Both the position numbers and the translations under genes were made by a program. 64,000 nucleotides of DNA, taken from contig CAJNOP010000079.1 in the NCBI GenBank assembly GCA_905250075.1, positions 1 to 64,000 of the forward strand. Direction: 5' to 3'. The DNA comes from Rotaria sp. Silwood1. Its lineage: Eukaryota; Rotifera; Eurotatoria; Philodinida; Philodinidae. Positions 23,894 through 35,694 of this stretch are shown in pieces; positions within the stretch are counted from its first letter, which is position 1; every line of letters starts with the position of its first letter. Below the pieces are notes generated by a model that saw nothing but the letters and a program-made list of their open reading frames with translations, searched no databases and was not told where the DNA came from.

Positions 23894-23977
23894 TCAAGCA
23901 TGAACGACATCATGCATAAATACAAATATCAGAAGTATTAACAAAATAGAAAAACGTATAAAACGATGTCGCATCAT
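23894..23977 (-). other. Signal-peptide-like short frame upstream of the EF-hand gene
   Basis: A minus-strand frame reads MMRHRFIRFSILLILLIFVF and then MHDVVHA before a TGA. It has a basic start, a hydrophobic core and a good cleavage context (VHA). A splice from a weak donor (GAT|gtcgtt) to the acceptor at about 23830 would join it in frame to the sequence before the EF-hand (NLFVPCRFGYMAES). If so, the protein would be secreted or lumenal. The donor is poor, so this is offered as a possibility. Confidence 0.35.
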
Positions 23978-23999
23978 TCTTACAATTACTTCTTGGGTG

Positions 24000-25497
24000 T
24001 TAGAATATAACTATCAGAATAGTGTAAGAAAAAGAAGAAGAAACAGAGCCCTTCATTAAATCAAATGAAGGAACATTAATCCATTAATAGTTTAAAAGGA
24101 AGCATATGATATTAGCAAAGTCATTGGTTTAACATTAGTTTTTATTATTGTAAATATCGTGACTTTTTCTTATAGCATACACATCTCTAATCTATGCAGT
24201 TTGTATTTCGTTCTAAAGGTGAACAAATAAATGTTAAAAAAAAAGTTCTTTTCAACTCGTCTTTCCATACTTAGTACGATTAAATAGACTATTTGGGCAT
24301 TTGAAGCAAAACCCAAGGCATGCTCCCTTTCATTTAGCCTGATTTTTGACAAAAATTACTTTTCTGAATAACTATTTTAATATGTTCGTGCGTGACAACT
24401 CAAACAGACACGTTAATGACGAAAACGGCGTTGAAACATGTCACTTTATGAACTGTTCAAAATGTCTGATTAGTCGTCAAAAAACGCGCTAGAACAATTT
24501 AATGTCAATATCTTTTTGACATGTTTTGGATGTTACAATGCTGAGAGAAATTGAAACTTTCACTATTTTGACGCGTTTTTTGCGGTTAAGCAAACATTTT
24601 TAATGATTTTCAGATTTTTGATGAAAAAAACCTGGTAACAATTGATAAACATTTCATTTGAATAATAACGAGACAAATATATAGCGTATCCTACAAGTCC
24701 ATATATAAAAATGTTTTTTCGAATAACTTCATTATAAATTGATCTTTGTCAAGACACTTTCCTTGTATCCTAGTTGACAAGATTAATTTTTTATTTCTAT
24801 AGACAAACTATTAAAGCTCTCTTCAAAGTAATTATGTTTAGTCAAGATAGAAAAACTCAACATTTTTTTCATTTCTCTATAATACTTCGTAATGTTTGTT
24901 TTTGAATTACTTCAGTTTCTATCTCAATTCTGAGTGGTTGTCTGTAGAAATAAAATCTTGACGTTGTCACTTATCATTCCATCGAAAAATACCTGATATA
25001 GCTGAATCAATAGTGATTTATGCGAAAAAACATGTGAGAGTACAAAATTTTTAGACATCCTCTAAATGCTTCCTATCGACCTTTGAAAAGTAATTATTAC
25101 AAGAAGATTTGCAGTAATTTATCGGACAAGATTGTTTCCTCATACTAAGAAACAATTTCAACTAATCCTCTCAAAAATTCAAATCTAACCTCATTTGTTC
25201 GAGCGTTCGTTTTGCTTTAAATATTCTTGTTTTTTTGAAAAATGTCAATATGAATTTCCTCTACCTCACATGCTAAGCAGTTAAAGTCCCCAATATCATT
25301 TACAATACCCGACATGAGTTGCCGAATTCGAGTTGCAATAGAAATGGAGTCCGGACTATATACAAGTAAATTCAGTGAAAAAAATGAAAAAAAAGGCACC
25401 CATGTTGAAATCGTACCAAAGCAAAAGAAATAATTTATATAAATTATAAATTATTCATTTGAAAGCACACTCATGTAGCAATAGCAAAATGTAAAAG
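24000..25497. other. Intergenic, no supported gene
   Basis: Only short frames are seen. A 10-bp motif (aaaaaacgcg) occurs in inverted orientation at about 24478 and 24573 within a stretch containing several GACGCG-like words, possibly a small decayed element. Confidence 0.35.
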
Positions 25498-25597
25498 NNN
25501 NNNNNNNNNNNNNNNNNNNNNNNNNNNNNNNNNNNNNNNNNNNNNNNNNNNNNNNNNNNNNNNNNNNNNNNNNNNNNNNNNNNNNNNNNNNNNNNNN
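25498..25597. other. Assembly gap of 100 N
   Basis: Exactly 100 unknown bases, a size usually used as a placeholder, so the true distance and order across it are not certain. Confidence 0.99.
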
Positions 25598-26805
25598 GTC
25601 AATCTAAAACTCTAATAATCATAGTCGGATACGGTGGGTACATAGCCAGGTGAATTTTCTGTTTTATTATCAGGTAGAGCGAGTACTCGTTTGCTCACAT
25701 TGGAAGATCAATCTGCTTCTTGGTTTAAATTATATCTTGAACAACCACAACACTTAGAGCATGTCTGAGTTTGTATGCTTTATTCATTACTACTTTGTTA
25801 TTCAGCTCAGCCCGCACCTCGTTGCAGTTCACCAGTATGAATGCCTAAATAGTACAGACAGTAAACCATATGTTAATGAAAAATGTATATTTTGTTTTCA
25901 AATATATGATCAATTATATTAAATAGTAAGCTATCATAATAAGATATTCTGTTATAAAACAATTTAAGTATATCGTTAACTCGTCAGTGAACTTATTAGT
26001 TCAAAAGATTCTTTAAAAAGATATAACCATATCCTTCGAAAATGAAATGCTATGCTTTATACCTGTAGGGCGAAATTTATTCTTCTATAATTTTCCAAGT
26101 CCGCTGATAGCGAAAAAAATCCCATAATATATATGAAAATGAAAATTCATTTCATTATTTTCTCCTAGTTTTGTTCTACTTTCAGATATTAGATCAAATA
26201 CATTCTGGTCACCAAGTTTCAATTATTGGGGTCAAAACGTTGCCTCTCATCGTTTGATTTAAAAGGTAATCATCAACTCATTCTGTGTAACTCACATATA
26301 TGTTTCAAAAATTGTTCAAGACCACTTTTTATTACCACAATAAATTGTAAGGCAGTTTCTGCCAGATTACTCAGATTTTCTAACACTATGGTGAATGACT
26401 AAAATCTAATAAGTAAATGTATTGAAATTCTGTATAAACAGGCATTAGTATTTCAATTTTTTCGGTAGATTTTAGGATTGCTATATATGCAATAATCATA
26501 AAAGTAACCTAAGGATTTCTTAAACAATAATTGGTATAATAAAAATGTCTTGCTAAATCATTATCATCAGGTTGATTTCCTCTAATAAAATCGTCTAAAC
26601 AATGCGAGTGATTATTATTTCTGACAATAATTGAAAGAATTATGTTATTTGTTTTCAATAAAATTCAGTTTGTACTATTTTTAGAGCTCAAAATGAATAA
26701 GAAGACAAGAAATGAAAATGATACTTTTCATCATAGATCTTTCGTCATTTGCTACGTATTCAGTTTCCAGAATCTTGATTGTCTATTAAGTGAATATTGT
26801 GTATA
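25598..26805. other. No supported gene; possible faint relic near the gap
   Basis: A short plus-strand frame at about 25673-25765 (GRASTRLLTLEDQSASWFKL and onward) looks protein-like, but it is too short to assign. Confidence 0.3.
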
Positions 26806-26809
26806 TGCC

Positions 26810-27720
26810 ACAAACCTCGTTCTACGGTGGTTCTCTCAAAGGATTCTGTAATCCTATACCAATCACACGCGTTCGAAGCAGTTGCCAATCTGCGCATGCT
26901 CCCTCACCTTTTCGAGCTCTATTCAACAACTTTCGATATGCCATATCCGTGGTTCTCGTTTACTGTTCGAGGACCACGACACAATTGATCTGCAGAATAA
27001 TTGCTTGCGCACTTTTGTGCTGAATATCGTTTTCATTTAGCAATTTATTTTCTGCACCAGGTTTACTACTGTTGTATGTCGAACAATCATGATTGAGAGG
27101 CTTACAAAATGCTGATGAGTACTACATGTAATCACCAAATAATAAATTTCATACTATCTATGGGAGCAATGGGATCTGCAGTTTTAACAATTGCAATGAC
27201 TTTGCTCAAGCGAGCCATGCGACTGAGTCCAACTGTGGACGTTTTATCTATAATAAGATACTCTACGAAGCGCCATTTCTTCTATAATAATATATCAGCA
27301 GAGCGTCTCATGTGTTTCATCCTCGTCTTTGGACTTCGGCTTTCCTCAAAAAAAGAATGAATAGCCATTTCTTCAACGCTCCAGCAACTAATGTTGGTAC
27401 TAGCTTGCGCAGCTTTCGTCCGTATTTTGTCTGATAGAAATAGGCGGTAATAGTCCGAACTAGCTGAGGTTTTGGGTGTGGATGTGAGTGTGGGCGGAGA
27501 TCAAATATAGCCGTGAATTTTCTCCCTTTTTTTCATCGCTGATTATCCGATGCCATTTGTAATCGAGTGCCTTCACGTCAACAGTAAGTGGTATAAGATG
27601 GAGCTGATTTCGAGCAACCCATCCGTTCGATTTTCTTATGCATATCAGACGCTTTGTGAGCTTGATACTAGAATCTGTAAACAGAAAATTGGACAACGGC
27701 TTAGTTTCAAACAACAAGTA
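26810..27720 (-). pseudogene. Pif1-like helicase part of the Helitron
   Basis: The block about 27100-27300 reads VEYLIIDKTSTVGLSRMARL, then SKVIAIVKTADPIAPI, matching the Walker B region of Helitron helicases; the usual D-E is D-K here. The block about 26815-27000 reads AQAIILQINCVVVLEQ, stop, TRTTDMAYRKLLNRARKGEG, then TRVIGIGLQNPLREPP, matching the downstream helicase motifs. Reading frame changes at least twice. The Walker A motif was not found. Confidence 0.7.
27473..27497. repeat. TGTGGG-like tract
   Basis: The sequence ttgggtgtggatgtgagtgtgggcgg holds three degenerate GGTGTG/TGTGGG units. Unlike the others it has no clear facing arm. It lies inside the decayed helicase part of the Helitron. 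Confidence 0.4.
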
Positions 27721-28029
27721 ATTATCTTTGATGTAATCAAACCGATTATGTTGATCAGCACTTTATAAGACATTTTTCAAAATGATTTTTTTCAGAGCCA
27801 ATGCCAACCTCTTTTTTTGCAAGATAAATCAGCTATTTCTATATTTCCTATGATGTCGAAAATTGCATCGTTTCCGCCTTGCTCTATTCGACAAGTAGGC
27901 TCGAACAATATGAATGGTTCATAGTTTCTGACTCAGACGAAGCAATCACTTGTTGTAAATGCTCATCATGATCTTTTTTGAATTTGTGAAGTAACTGAAT
28001 ATTTTCGATAACCTTTTGCAATTCAGAAG

Positions 28030-28880
28030 TCATTTTTGCTTGGTGATATGCAAGTGCCTGTTCCCATGTTTAACCGATGTCGTACAAATCAGAGATAGCT
28101 CACCACGGGATAAACAAAGTAATAATAGATCGACAGTAACGTTCTTGCGTATCTTCTGGATCTTCGTCAGGAACTGATAGACCAAGTAACACGGAAATAA
28201 CTGCTTTAACACGTTGCATGTTAAGGTGTGATAATGCCTGGGGATGTAAAGCTTCGAAACATGATCACTTGCATGATGGTCGCCCACGTCGTGATTCTAC
28301 TGGTTCAATATTCGTTGTTATAGCACAAACTTGTCATTGTTTTCGATCATTAGCATCGATCACTTTTTCCGAGAAAGACGTACGTAGTTATATAGACATA
28401 AGTTATTGACTGCTTTTGAACGATATTGATGGTCGATTCCATCATTCACATATACATTTTCGTTGGAAGACTGGGCAGTCTAAATAGTGAATTGTTCTTC
28501 GACTTCTAATCTATCGATGCCATTGCATTGCTACCACTGAAAATAAATTTGATGCCTATGTTGGAACGATAGGCTGCAATAATGTATGTGGTGAAGTTAT
28601 CATTTCATAAAGTCGTTTCAGTTTGATTTCATCTGACTTCGGATAAATCGATAATTCCTCTATAATTGCGGTAGGCATACACAGGTGGCATGATGAATTA
28701 TCGTGTTTTTTTAGAATATTCATAATATGTGGCTGTATGCTCATGGACAGTTCTACTGGTCACTAGCTGTACTACATCTCTTTTGAAACCTAGCAAAAAT
28801 CCAGGCAACGATGGATTTGGAGTTAACATCAAAACCGGTGGTAATTTTGTGGTTTCGTCGCCTTCGCAATCTATATGCAA
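28030..28880 (-). pseudogene. C-terminal part of the Helitron Rep region
   Basis: Broken frames read TVHEHTATYYEYSKK, then LSIYPKSDEIKLKRLYEMI, then AAYRSNIGIKFIFSGSNAMA. These match the conserved run of Helitron Rep proteins with HTATCxKY, a CxFxxPR-like zone, IELKRLHxxIN and CRSNxDIKFxxSG. Further down, LSLICTTSVKHGNRHLHITK corresponds to the end of the domain. The expected tyrosine pair could not be placed with confidence. Confidence 0.6.
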
Positions 28881-29015
28881 ATATGAAAGACATCATTTCT
28901 TACATGGTTCGGTGTATATTATATTATGAATGGAAATCTATTGAAGACTGTCATTATCTACAGAGCCTTCGCGAGTACTCTGGTCGTAAGATATATCTAA
29001 TTTTTGTTCAAGGAC

Positions 29016-29480
29016 TTACAAGACTCTCAGATATATTCTAAAAATCATGTGCTCACCACTCTTATCAGAAATATGCTCCGTAAACTTGTTAAGATTCTCT
29101 CTGATAATACCTTCTAAGTAATTCAAAAGACCATTACGAAACTCTTCATCTTGGATTTTTTCTTTTATTTGTGAAAAAGTCACATTATGGTGGAGCCAGA
29201 AAAGCATGTGCAAATGCAATAAGCCTCGATCTTGGTTTTCGACTGTACCAAAATAGGCTTTCATAGAACCAAGAACTCCCTTCTCTACTAAATTCTTAAG
29301 GATACATGAGATGACTAACTTGAAAAAACGTGCAGTTGTGAGAGGATGAGAAGGTACTATTTGAGCCCGCTCATAACTTGACGGAGTTGATGCAGGTAGA
29401 ATCTCGTCAAGATCGAGATCGATGCCAGTAAAATAAAGATCAATACGACTGTGAATATCAGTCGCATTGATAGTCACCAA
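29016..29480 (-). pseudogene. Helitron Rep catalytic block with intact HUH motif
   Basis: The longest open piece of the element is 154 codons. It includes the PLTTARFFKLVISCILKNLV helix, then GSMKAYFGTVENQDRGLLHL and HMLFWL. The H-x-H (residues 89 and 91) in RGLLHLHML is the metal-binding HUH signature of the Rep endonuclease, which nicks DNA for rolling-circle transposition. The remainder of the Rep domain lies in other frames on both sides. Confidence 0.8.
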
Positions 29481-29840
29481 AACATTTGACCAACCCTTAT
29501 TGCGTATGAGAGTATGAAGTTAAGCACATGAAGCCGCACGAGAATAGGCCAAACTCATTACATGTCCTCAAATCGCTTTTATCTGATTTATGAACAACTT
29601 AATACGAGAATCAATAACACAGGAAAACTTGTTCGTGGTGATGATATCCAATGTCGTGTCGATTTCTTTGCTAGTCAATGTGTGAAGATCAGAAGCCATT
29701 GCTGGAAAATATAGTCGTGAAGACATCAGCGATGTATTTCAGCATGCTGGTTGATGCTGAATCATGTTGCATAGAACAAACATGAATGAATGGTGCTTTT
29801 CAAAGTGTTGATCATCGTCAGTGAGTAAATAACGTATATG

Positions 29841-30563
29841 CTATTCTACAGAAACAGAGACTGGTCGGGATGAGTCTAGTGGTGTTTCACAACCATAAGA
29901 AAAGATTGTTGGGAATAGGTCAAGTAGTAATTCTGAATTTGAAATCTCACTTGCGGGCACGCTAGAAGGAGCTATCATATAGATCAATTTTTCATCTTTT
30001 GCAGAGTTATCAAAAGAACTCATGTGCAGTTTGCGCGTCTCATGTCTAATCTTGAACACATGATATTCATTAACATCGAGTACAGTACTAGTACATAAAT
30101 AAAAAGGTTTTCATGTTTCATCAAATTATGTATCTAAGTATCTTGTATTCAAAGTAATGTTGCTCGATTTGTTGTTTTCACTATGACTGTCACCATCCTT
30201 CAACGTGCTGCTTCAGTGCTCCTAACACCTTCTCACATGTACACATTCTTCGAAAAAAATGCAGAAACATCGTCTTGAGCTAAATTGTTGATGTTGTCTT
30301 TATCAACTAGAGATACTCAATAGATGATGAAGGAAAATATGTTATGCTCATACTCACTAAGAATCATTCGGTAAAGATAATTGTGTTTTTCGTAGCCACA
30401 GTAAAGCATCACGCACAGTTGGCTTTCTTACACCACACATTTTTCGCAACTGGTCTTGATCTGCTTTATACACATCGATAAAAATAATTTTGATCGTATG
30501 ACAAAGTTCGTATGCTCCCATGGGCAGACTTGCGACGATATTTTGCATGTGTAATGAGAACAT
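29841..30563 (-). pseudogene. N-terminal part of the Helitron Rep region
   Basis: Two open pieces remain. 30357-30563 reads KIIFIDVYKADQDQLRKMCG, then VRKPTVRDALLWLRK, matching the 'IxVRRxKVxxALxWLK' part of Helitron-like N domains. 29841-30059 carries the next diverged section, ending near SSRPVSVSVE. The link between them is out of frame. Confidence 0.6.
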
Positions 30564-31739
30564 TACCCTTTAGGATCGATTGAGTTGTCAAATAACGATG
30601 AAGTGATGAGTATAGTTTTATTACATAGCTGCTATGCCGATGCTAATAAAGTCTAATAAAAACACTATTTTGATTTAAATGTTTAGGAGCAAATAGCAAT
30701 TAAAAAATAGAAATCGGCGTAATTAATCTCTATCTGACAAAATCTATTAAAGAAAAGCATTTTTAAAATTAGTAGAATGTAAGTCGATCTAGTTTCAATT
30801 TTAGTTGGCTACAAAGTCAAATAGATATGGTTGTCAGAAAAATGAAAAGATTTCAAATAAAAAGATATTTTTGAATTCATCAAAAACCTATTGCTTTTGC
30901 ATGTAATAATGATTGATATTCATAAAATTGTGAAATTGATGATGAATTAATGATCGTCGGCTAGAAAAGTCAGCTATGTTATCTTTTTTCGATATTAGAT
31001 GCATGAATGTCTTTGAAACATGAAAGCTAATGCTGTCTTAATTTCGTTTTCAACAGAACAATGGACTTGATCTCACATTTAAAACCCATCATAGTAGGTA
31101 AAAAAAATCAGAGTTAAATCAAAATCAAAATCAATTAAAAATAACCCGAAAAATCTAAATTTCATTAATTATTCAGATTGATTTCGATTCGATTGCAAGT
31201 CTTTTATTGAAATTTTCGAAAATGATATAATGTCTGTTAACGGTATTTATTCCTGAAGCTCATGAAATAAGGAGTGACAAGATCTAAGTGTTGATATTTT
31301 TTCTCACTGCAATGTATTCCTGTTAATACGTGCTAGTTTTCAAGCGTGCCACTATAAAAGCTCCATCAGTCTCGTTGTTTTAAAAGATTTTTTCTATTCA
31401 TAGAGTTGCTTACAACTTTTCTTCTGCTATCTTTAGTTGTTGAAGAACTGGTGGCACATCCCCAATTCACGTTTTGTTCACTGTTGAAAACATTGAAATT
31501 TTGCCTTGCAGCAGAGTTTTCGCTGTTTTATTGAATTCAAGTTTACAAAAAAGGCATGCCGGCCGAGAGGACGAAACTTGATTGTGTGTTGTTGTCTATG
31601 TAAAAACAAGCTAATATTTTCCAGCAAAATAATATTTCAAAACAGATTCTCGTCAAGCATTTGAAATTTCGGGAATTATATGCAGAAGATCAGTAGAACT
31701 ACCGATTCTACTTCAATTAGAAATATCTTTCAGAATATG

Positions 31740-32140
31740 TTCATTCATGTAATCGACAAATGTTGAGTATTGCAGATAACGCATGTTAACTGTCGCAAAA
31801 CCGTCATAGATATTTGGTTGATAAAACCTTCGAAATAGCTTTCTTTTTATTGATTTAGAATTGATTCGGCCATATGAAGCGTTTAGAGTGCTCTTGCTAC
31901 TTCTTTTCCATTGCTTTTTATTGACGCTGTATACTCTTGCTCACTTTCATTTGCTTGAGATACTTTCGAGTAAAGCTGCATATTAGCTACACGAACATTC
32001 CTTTGCTGTTCATTTTAATTACTTTAATTCACTGCCGATCAATGATGCTGATCAACGAGACGTTTAATACGTTGCTCGATAGTGTCTACTGCTCTCTCTC
32101 TCTCTCTCTCTCACACAGTACTTTCATTGAGCATCGAAGC
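31740..32140 (-). pseudogene. Charged region between OTU and Rep parts
   Basis: A minus-strand frame with stops reads basic and acidic stretches (NEQQRNVRVANMQLYSKVSQ; ANESEQEYTASIKSNGKEVA) and then a C-x-x-C (CVICNTQ). Similar Arg/Glu-rich zones followed by Cys pairs precede the Rep domain in many animal Helitron proteins. Assignment rests on position and composition. Confidence 0.4.
32092..32114. repeat. (CT)n microsatellite
   Basis: About ten consecutive CT units run into CACAC. Confidence 0.95.
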
Positions 32141-32282
32141 TACGTAAATTCGGTTGTGTTTCTGATAAAATAATATGACGCCTGCTAGTATTTCTAGCTG
32201 ACGAAAAATCGAGTGTTCGAACTAACGACAGCTGATTATTTTTTGTTGTCGTTTTGCGTGGAGTCTAAAAAAATGAAAACTA

Positions 32283-32955
32283 CTACTTACTCAAGAACTG
32301 GAACAATTTGGTTAATGTCCGACTAATTTTAAGCCGAAAAGTGTGTAACAAGTGGTACAAAACGGTTGGGACTCCAGATATCATGACTATGGAGACGTCC
32401 TTGTTTTTAGTCCAAAAGATAACTATACAATCTTGAATGCAAGCTGATGATTGTAGTGGTTTATAGACAGAATTCATACTTTTCATGTCAGCTCAATAAT
32501 CGATAAGAGGATATAAACTGTGTATTTCACATGACAACATACTGGCAAGGGCAGCAATTCCATAAAGCTCAGAAAACTAATAATTGTTACACGCTCTGTG
32601 AAGTACCAAATCCAAAGGGTCTATCAAAGGTGCATATTTGTTTATGCAATGAGTTTTGTTCTTGACAAGTTCGACAACTGTTCATAGGAAAATCAAATGG
32701 TCAATTTTATTATGTTTAAGCTTTTGAGTAGAGAAAATATGTTGGCAAACCCCGTAATTCAATGGCAGATAAATTGTAATTCTGCATAAAGGAAACAAGA
32801 CAATTGAACTGACAGTTCCTATCACTGATTGTTTTGAGTGACATCAAATGTTGTACACTTTTACTAGTTTGTTCAAGATATTTTTGTACTACTGGACTTA
32901 TTATATGCATTTTTGGATCAAATTGCGTCGCTGGAATAAAGCTTAATGGAATCAC
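32283..32955 (-). pseudogene. OTU-like protease remnant of the Helitron
   Basis: The upper piece (32716-32955) reads SLKTISDRNCQFNCLVSFMQ, then NLSAIELRG. This matches the OTU catalytic start (D-G-N-C-L-F..S), here with R in place of G, and the following ELR helix. The lower piece (32283-32486) has FWTKNKD, and in a shifted frame SPNRFVPLV, matching the 'NHFVPL' end where the OTU catalytic His lies; here His is read as Arg. The middle has stops. OTU domains are cysteine proteases, usually deubiquitinating, found in several Helentrons. Confidence 0.55.
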
Positions 32956-33180
32956 GAGATACTCATACTAAACGGAAATCAACATAGGTAGTGGCAATAT
33001 AACCACAAACGCTTATTATGTTCAGGCGCCGTGCAGGTTGTGGCCACATTCGCAGATATGTGACCTTCATAATCCAATGCTTTCAAAGATGCTCCAGTCA
33101 CTGATGTATTCGGTTGAACTGTTGAGCATGATGACATCTCGCATTACTGCAATCTCGATTGTTGCACACGGTGCAGTAAT

Positions 33181-33884
33181 TTGAACAAGTTTAAATGACA
33201 AAATCTTCAAAATTTTATCTAGAAACTGATGTGATGCAATAAAATAATTTCAAAACAATTCACTCTCAAGAACAAACATAAAAAATGCATCAATAGTATA
33301 TTGTTAAGATTTTATATATGAAATAAATATTTTTAAGGAAAAATTGTGGCATACCATATATTATAACCATAATATAACACTAAGAGTCATATTTAGTCGA
33401 CTTCTCACAACTAGATAGAATGTAAAATTTTTGAAAAAAAAGTTTTGCAATATAATCGAAAAGTTCTAATGTTATATGTCATATATTTTAGTTTCATTTC
33501 TCATATAATTCATCGCTTTTAAGATAAAAAGGATGATGTGTGTGTTCACTAGTGGAAATCAGAAGGCTTTAGTATTTGATGGTGGTGTTTAGGATTGATC
33601 CAAACAATCACTTATCTGATGTTTACAACTATTTATAGACATAATACAACGTGTCTATGTTTATTTTACCTAATTAGAATGCACTTTATGAAAAGATATT
33701 GTCAGCACTATATATAAATTTTATTTATCTTGCTGAATTATGATGAAAAAGTCTTATTAAATAAAATGGTGCACAATTAAAAGACAGCATAGGTATAATG
33801 CTCTATTGTGCTGCAACCACTGTATTTCTTAAAAACATACAGGGTGTTAAAAAACCATTACGTCGCCCTCAACAACTTAAACTA
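33181..33884. other. Spacer between two transposon remnants
   Basis: No gene was found. At 33848-33869 the sequence aaaaaaccattacgtcgccct resembles 34325-34345 (aaaaaaatccattacgccct) in direct orientation, about 477 bp apart. It may be a transposon tip or an internal duplication. Confidence 0.4.
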
Positions 33885-34308
33885 TAAATGATATCACAAA
33901 GTATTTCATAACAGATTAGAGCTCATGAAAAACTACATGTATGAGTGTTATTAGAGTACTTATTGCTCATGAAATTATTGAGATTTGTCGAATTGCATGA
34001 CAAAATACACTCTTATTTTACAATTCTCAGAGCTCATATAGATATTTTCATCAAAAACAATAGCAGATTCGTAATCGCCATCAAAAAGTACATCTTCTGA
34101 TATGTCATTTATATATTCTTGATGAAGAAAATCCTGAAGGTTACTCCAGACAAAAACTGTTTTCGACTGAAACATTTCGGTTTATAATCAGTCGACGCAG
34201 TTTTTGATGAATAACACGAATTTAATGGTATCTTTGTTGAAAAATGTAATAAAAAAAAACAAATATTGCAATAAACGAGCCAGTTTCGGCAGAAAAATGC
34301 CATCGATA
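33885..34308 (+). repeat. Left inverted arm of the Tc1-like element
   Basis: It matches the reverse complement of 35695-36120 with scattered substitutions and small indels. An exact 40-bp run (33969-34008, gctcatgaaattattgagat onward) shows the relationship plainly. Short open frames inside it have no recognisable product. Confidence 0.85.
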
Positions 34309-34800
34309 TTACCATATAGAGTCTATAAAAAAATCCATTACGCCCTTTCCTCTCCGCGCAAACGTTATTTGTTGGTGCATAGTAGTTCACGCTGATTTGA
34401 AGTGATTTGAAATGTATAGTGTTTTAGAGTAGAGTGTGGCCTACTCTAAGTAGTTCTTATTCGCTCTAGTGATGTTCCGCATTTATGAAGCGCGTCCACA
34501 AACTGGATAACTTATTTATTTTTAATCAAACGAGTCTCATTACTGACAAACAATATGAAACAAGAGAGAAACAGAGAGAAGCAAGAGACTGTGTCACAAT
34601 GCCAGTCATACTCAAATTTTGTCATTTCTTCTCTCTTCTGTGTGTTTGTTGTTCACGCAGGTACCTTTTCTGTCTCGTGAGATGCGAGATGAAATGAGAG
34701 CAACAATGGGATATGCACTCATCATTCACGAATAGATTTCCGATAAGCTCCGTCGTAGCGAAGATTGAGTAAGACGAGTTTGGAATAAAACACTGAAAGA

Positions 34801-35573
34801 ATGTCACACACCTTGCAAGTGGTCGACCTAAGGTGTTCTATCAGGAGAGCCGAAACAGTGAGTCATGTAACCGTTCATCATGGACACTATCGACAAGGAT
34901 TAAAACCTTTCGATATAATTGCAAAGCCGTTGAAGACAAACACTCACATTGACGATTGCACTGATGAAGATTTCCTGAATATCACGCATTCGAATGAATT
35001 TTATATTTATGTAATCAGAGCCACGCCATCAAAATGACAGAATTGGAGTAAAACGCATCGAAGACATCAGTCTCCATGAAAGATACCGTGAAACGGTTCA
35101 CGATGCAACCTGCATCAGAATAGAAAACACTTCATTGAGTCCTGAAGGAATATGGACAATCTTGGGATGGTGTCTATCTCCGCGGGGTTATTCTTCGAGC
35201 TCCTGTCAATGTTCTTGACACAAATGAAGTCATATTTGTTCGTGATAAGGCACTCTGCATGAAGGTCAATGCAACACAACATCTTTTGAAGGATGAAGGC
35301 GTGAAGTCCTATAGCAATTCAATTTAGGCTCGTAACAGTCTTGACATGAACTCGGCAGAAAACATCGGTACAATTATCAAAGATAAAGCTGAAGGCCAAA
35401 TAGTAAGTGAAGATCGTCGAAACAGATACCGTTATGATGTCCCCCAAACTATCATTGAGAATACAGTCAAAGCTCTTGAAGAGGACACAGATCTTTTTAT
35501 TGATTTCCTATGCTCAACGAGAAAAGCATTTGACGTTCTCAAAGCTGTTGAAGCAAGTTATACAAATTTCTAA
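34801..35573 (+). pseudogene. Decayed Tc1/mariner-like transposase
   Basis: Three frame segments follow one another. 34801-35037 gives a middle part (DCTDEDFLNITHSNEFYIYV). About 35160-35330 reads NEVIFVRDKALCMKV, equivalent to the second catalytic Asp (F-x-x-DNAPxH motif). 35346-35573 begins LDMNSAENIGTIIKDKAEG, equivalent to DLNPxEN with the third catalytic acidic residue, and ends at TAA after LKAVEASYTNF. At least two frameshifts separate them, so it is inactive. It lies between the two long inverted arms. Confidence 0.7.
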
Positions 35574-35694
35574 AATGTTTTCATAAATGTAAATTTGTCA
35601 GCAGTTTATATTTCTACAAAATTGGAAATTCTACCATTTACAATTTAAGCAAGCGATGGAGATAATAGTTCTTTGACAGACCCAATATTATAAA

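Larger units (their letters stand above)
26810..33180 (-). mobile_element. Decayed Helitron/Helentron-type rolling-circle transposon
   Basis: Read on the minus strand, degraded pieces follow the order of a rolling-circle transposon protein: an OTU-like protease part (about 32280-32955), a charged region (about 31740-32140), the Helitron-like N/Rep part (about 28030-30563) and a Pif1-family helicase part (26810-27720). Many stops and frameshifts interrupt it. The Rep piece keeps the HUH motif (H-L-H) inside RGLLHLHMLFWL. The helicase piece keeps a motif-II-like LIIDKTSTVGLSRMARLSK and a conserved block MAYRKLLNRARKGEG. An OTU domain in a Rep/helicase element points to the Helentron side of the group. 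Element ends (5' TC, 3' CTRR hairpin) were not identified, and the helicase stops abruptly at about 26810, so the copy looks truncated. The whole copy appears inactive. Confidence 0.75.

Noticed and set aside
24470..24590. Inverted aaaaaacgcg words
   Set aside because: Too short and too weakly paired to call an element.
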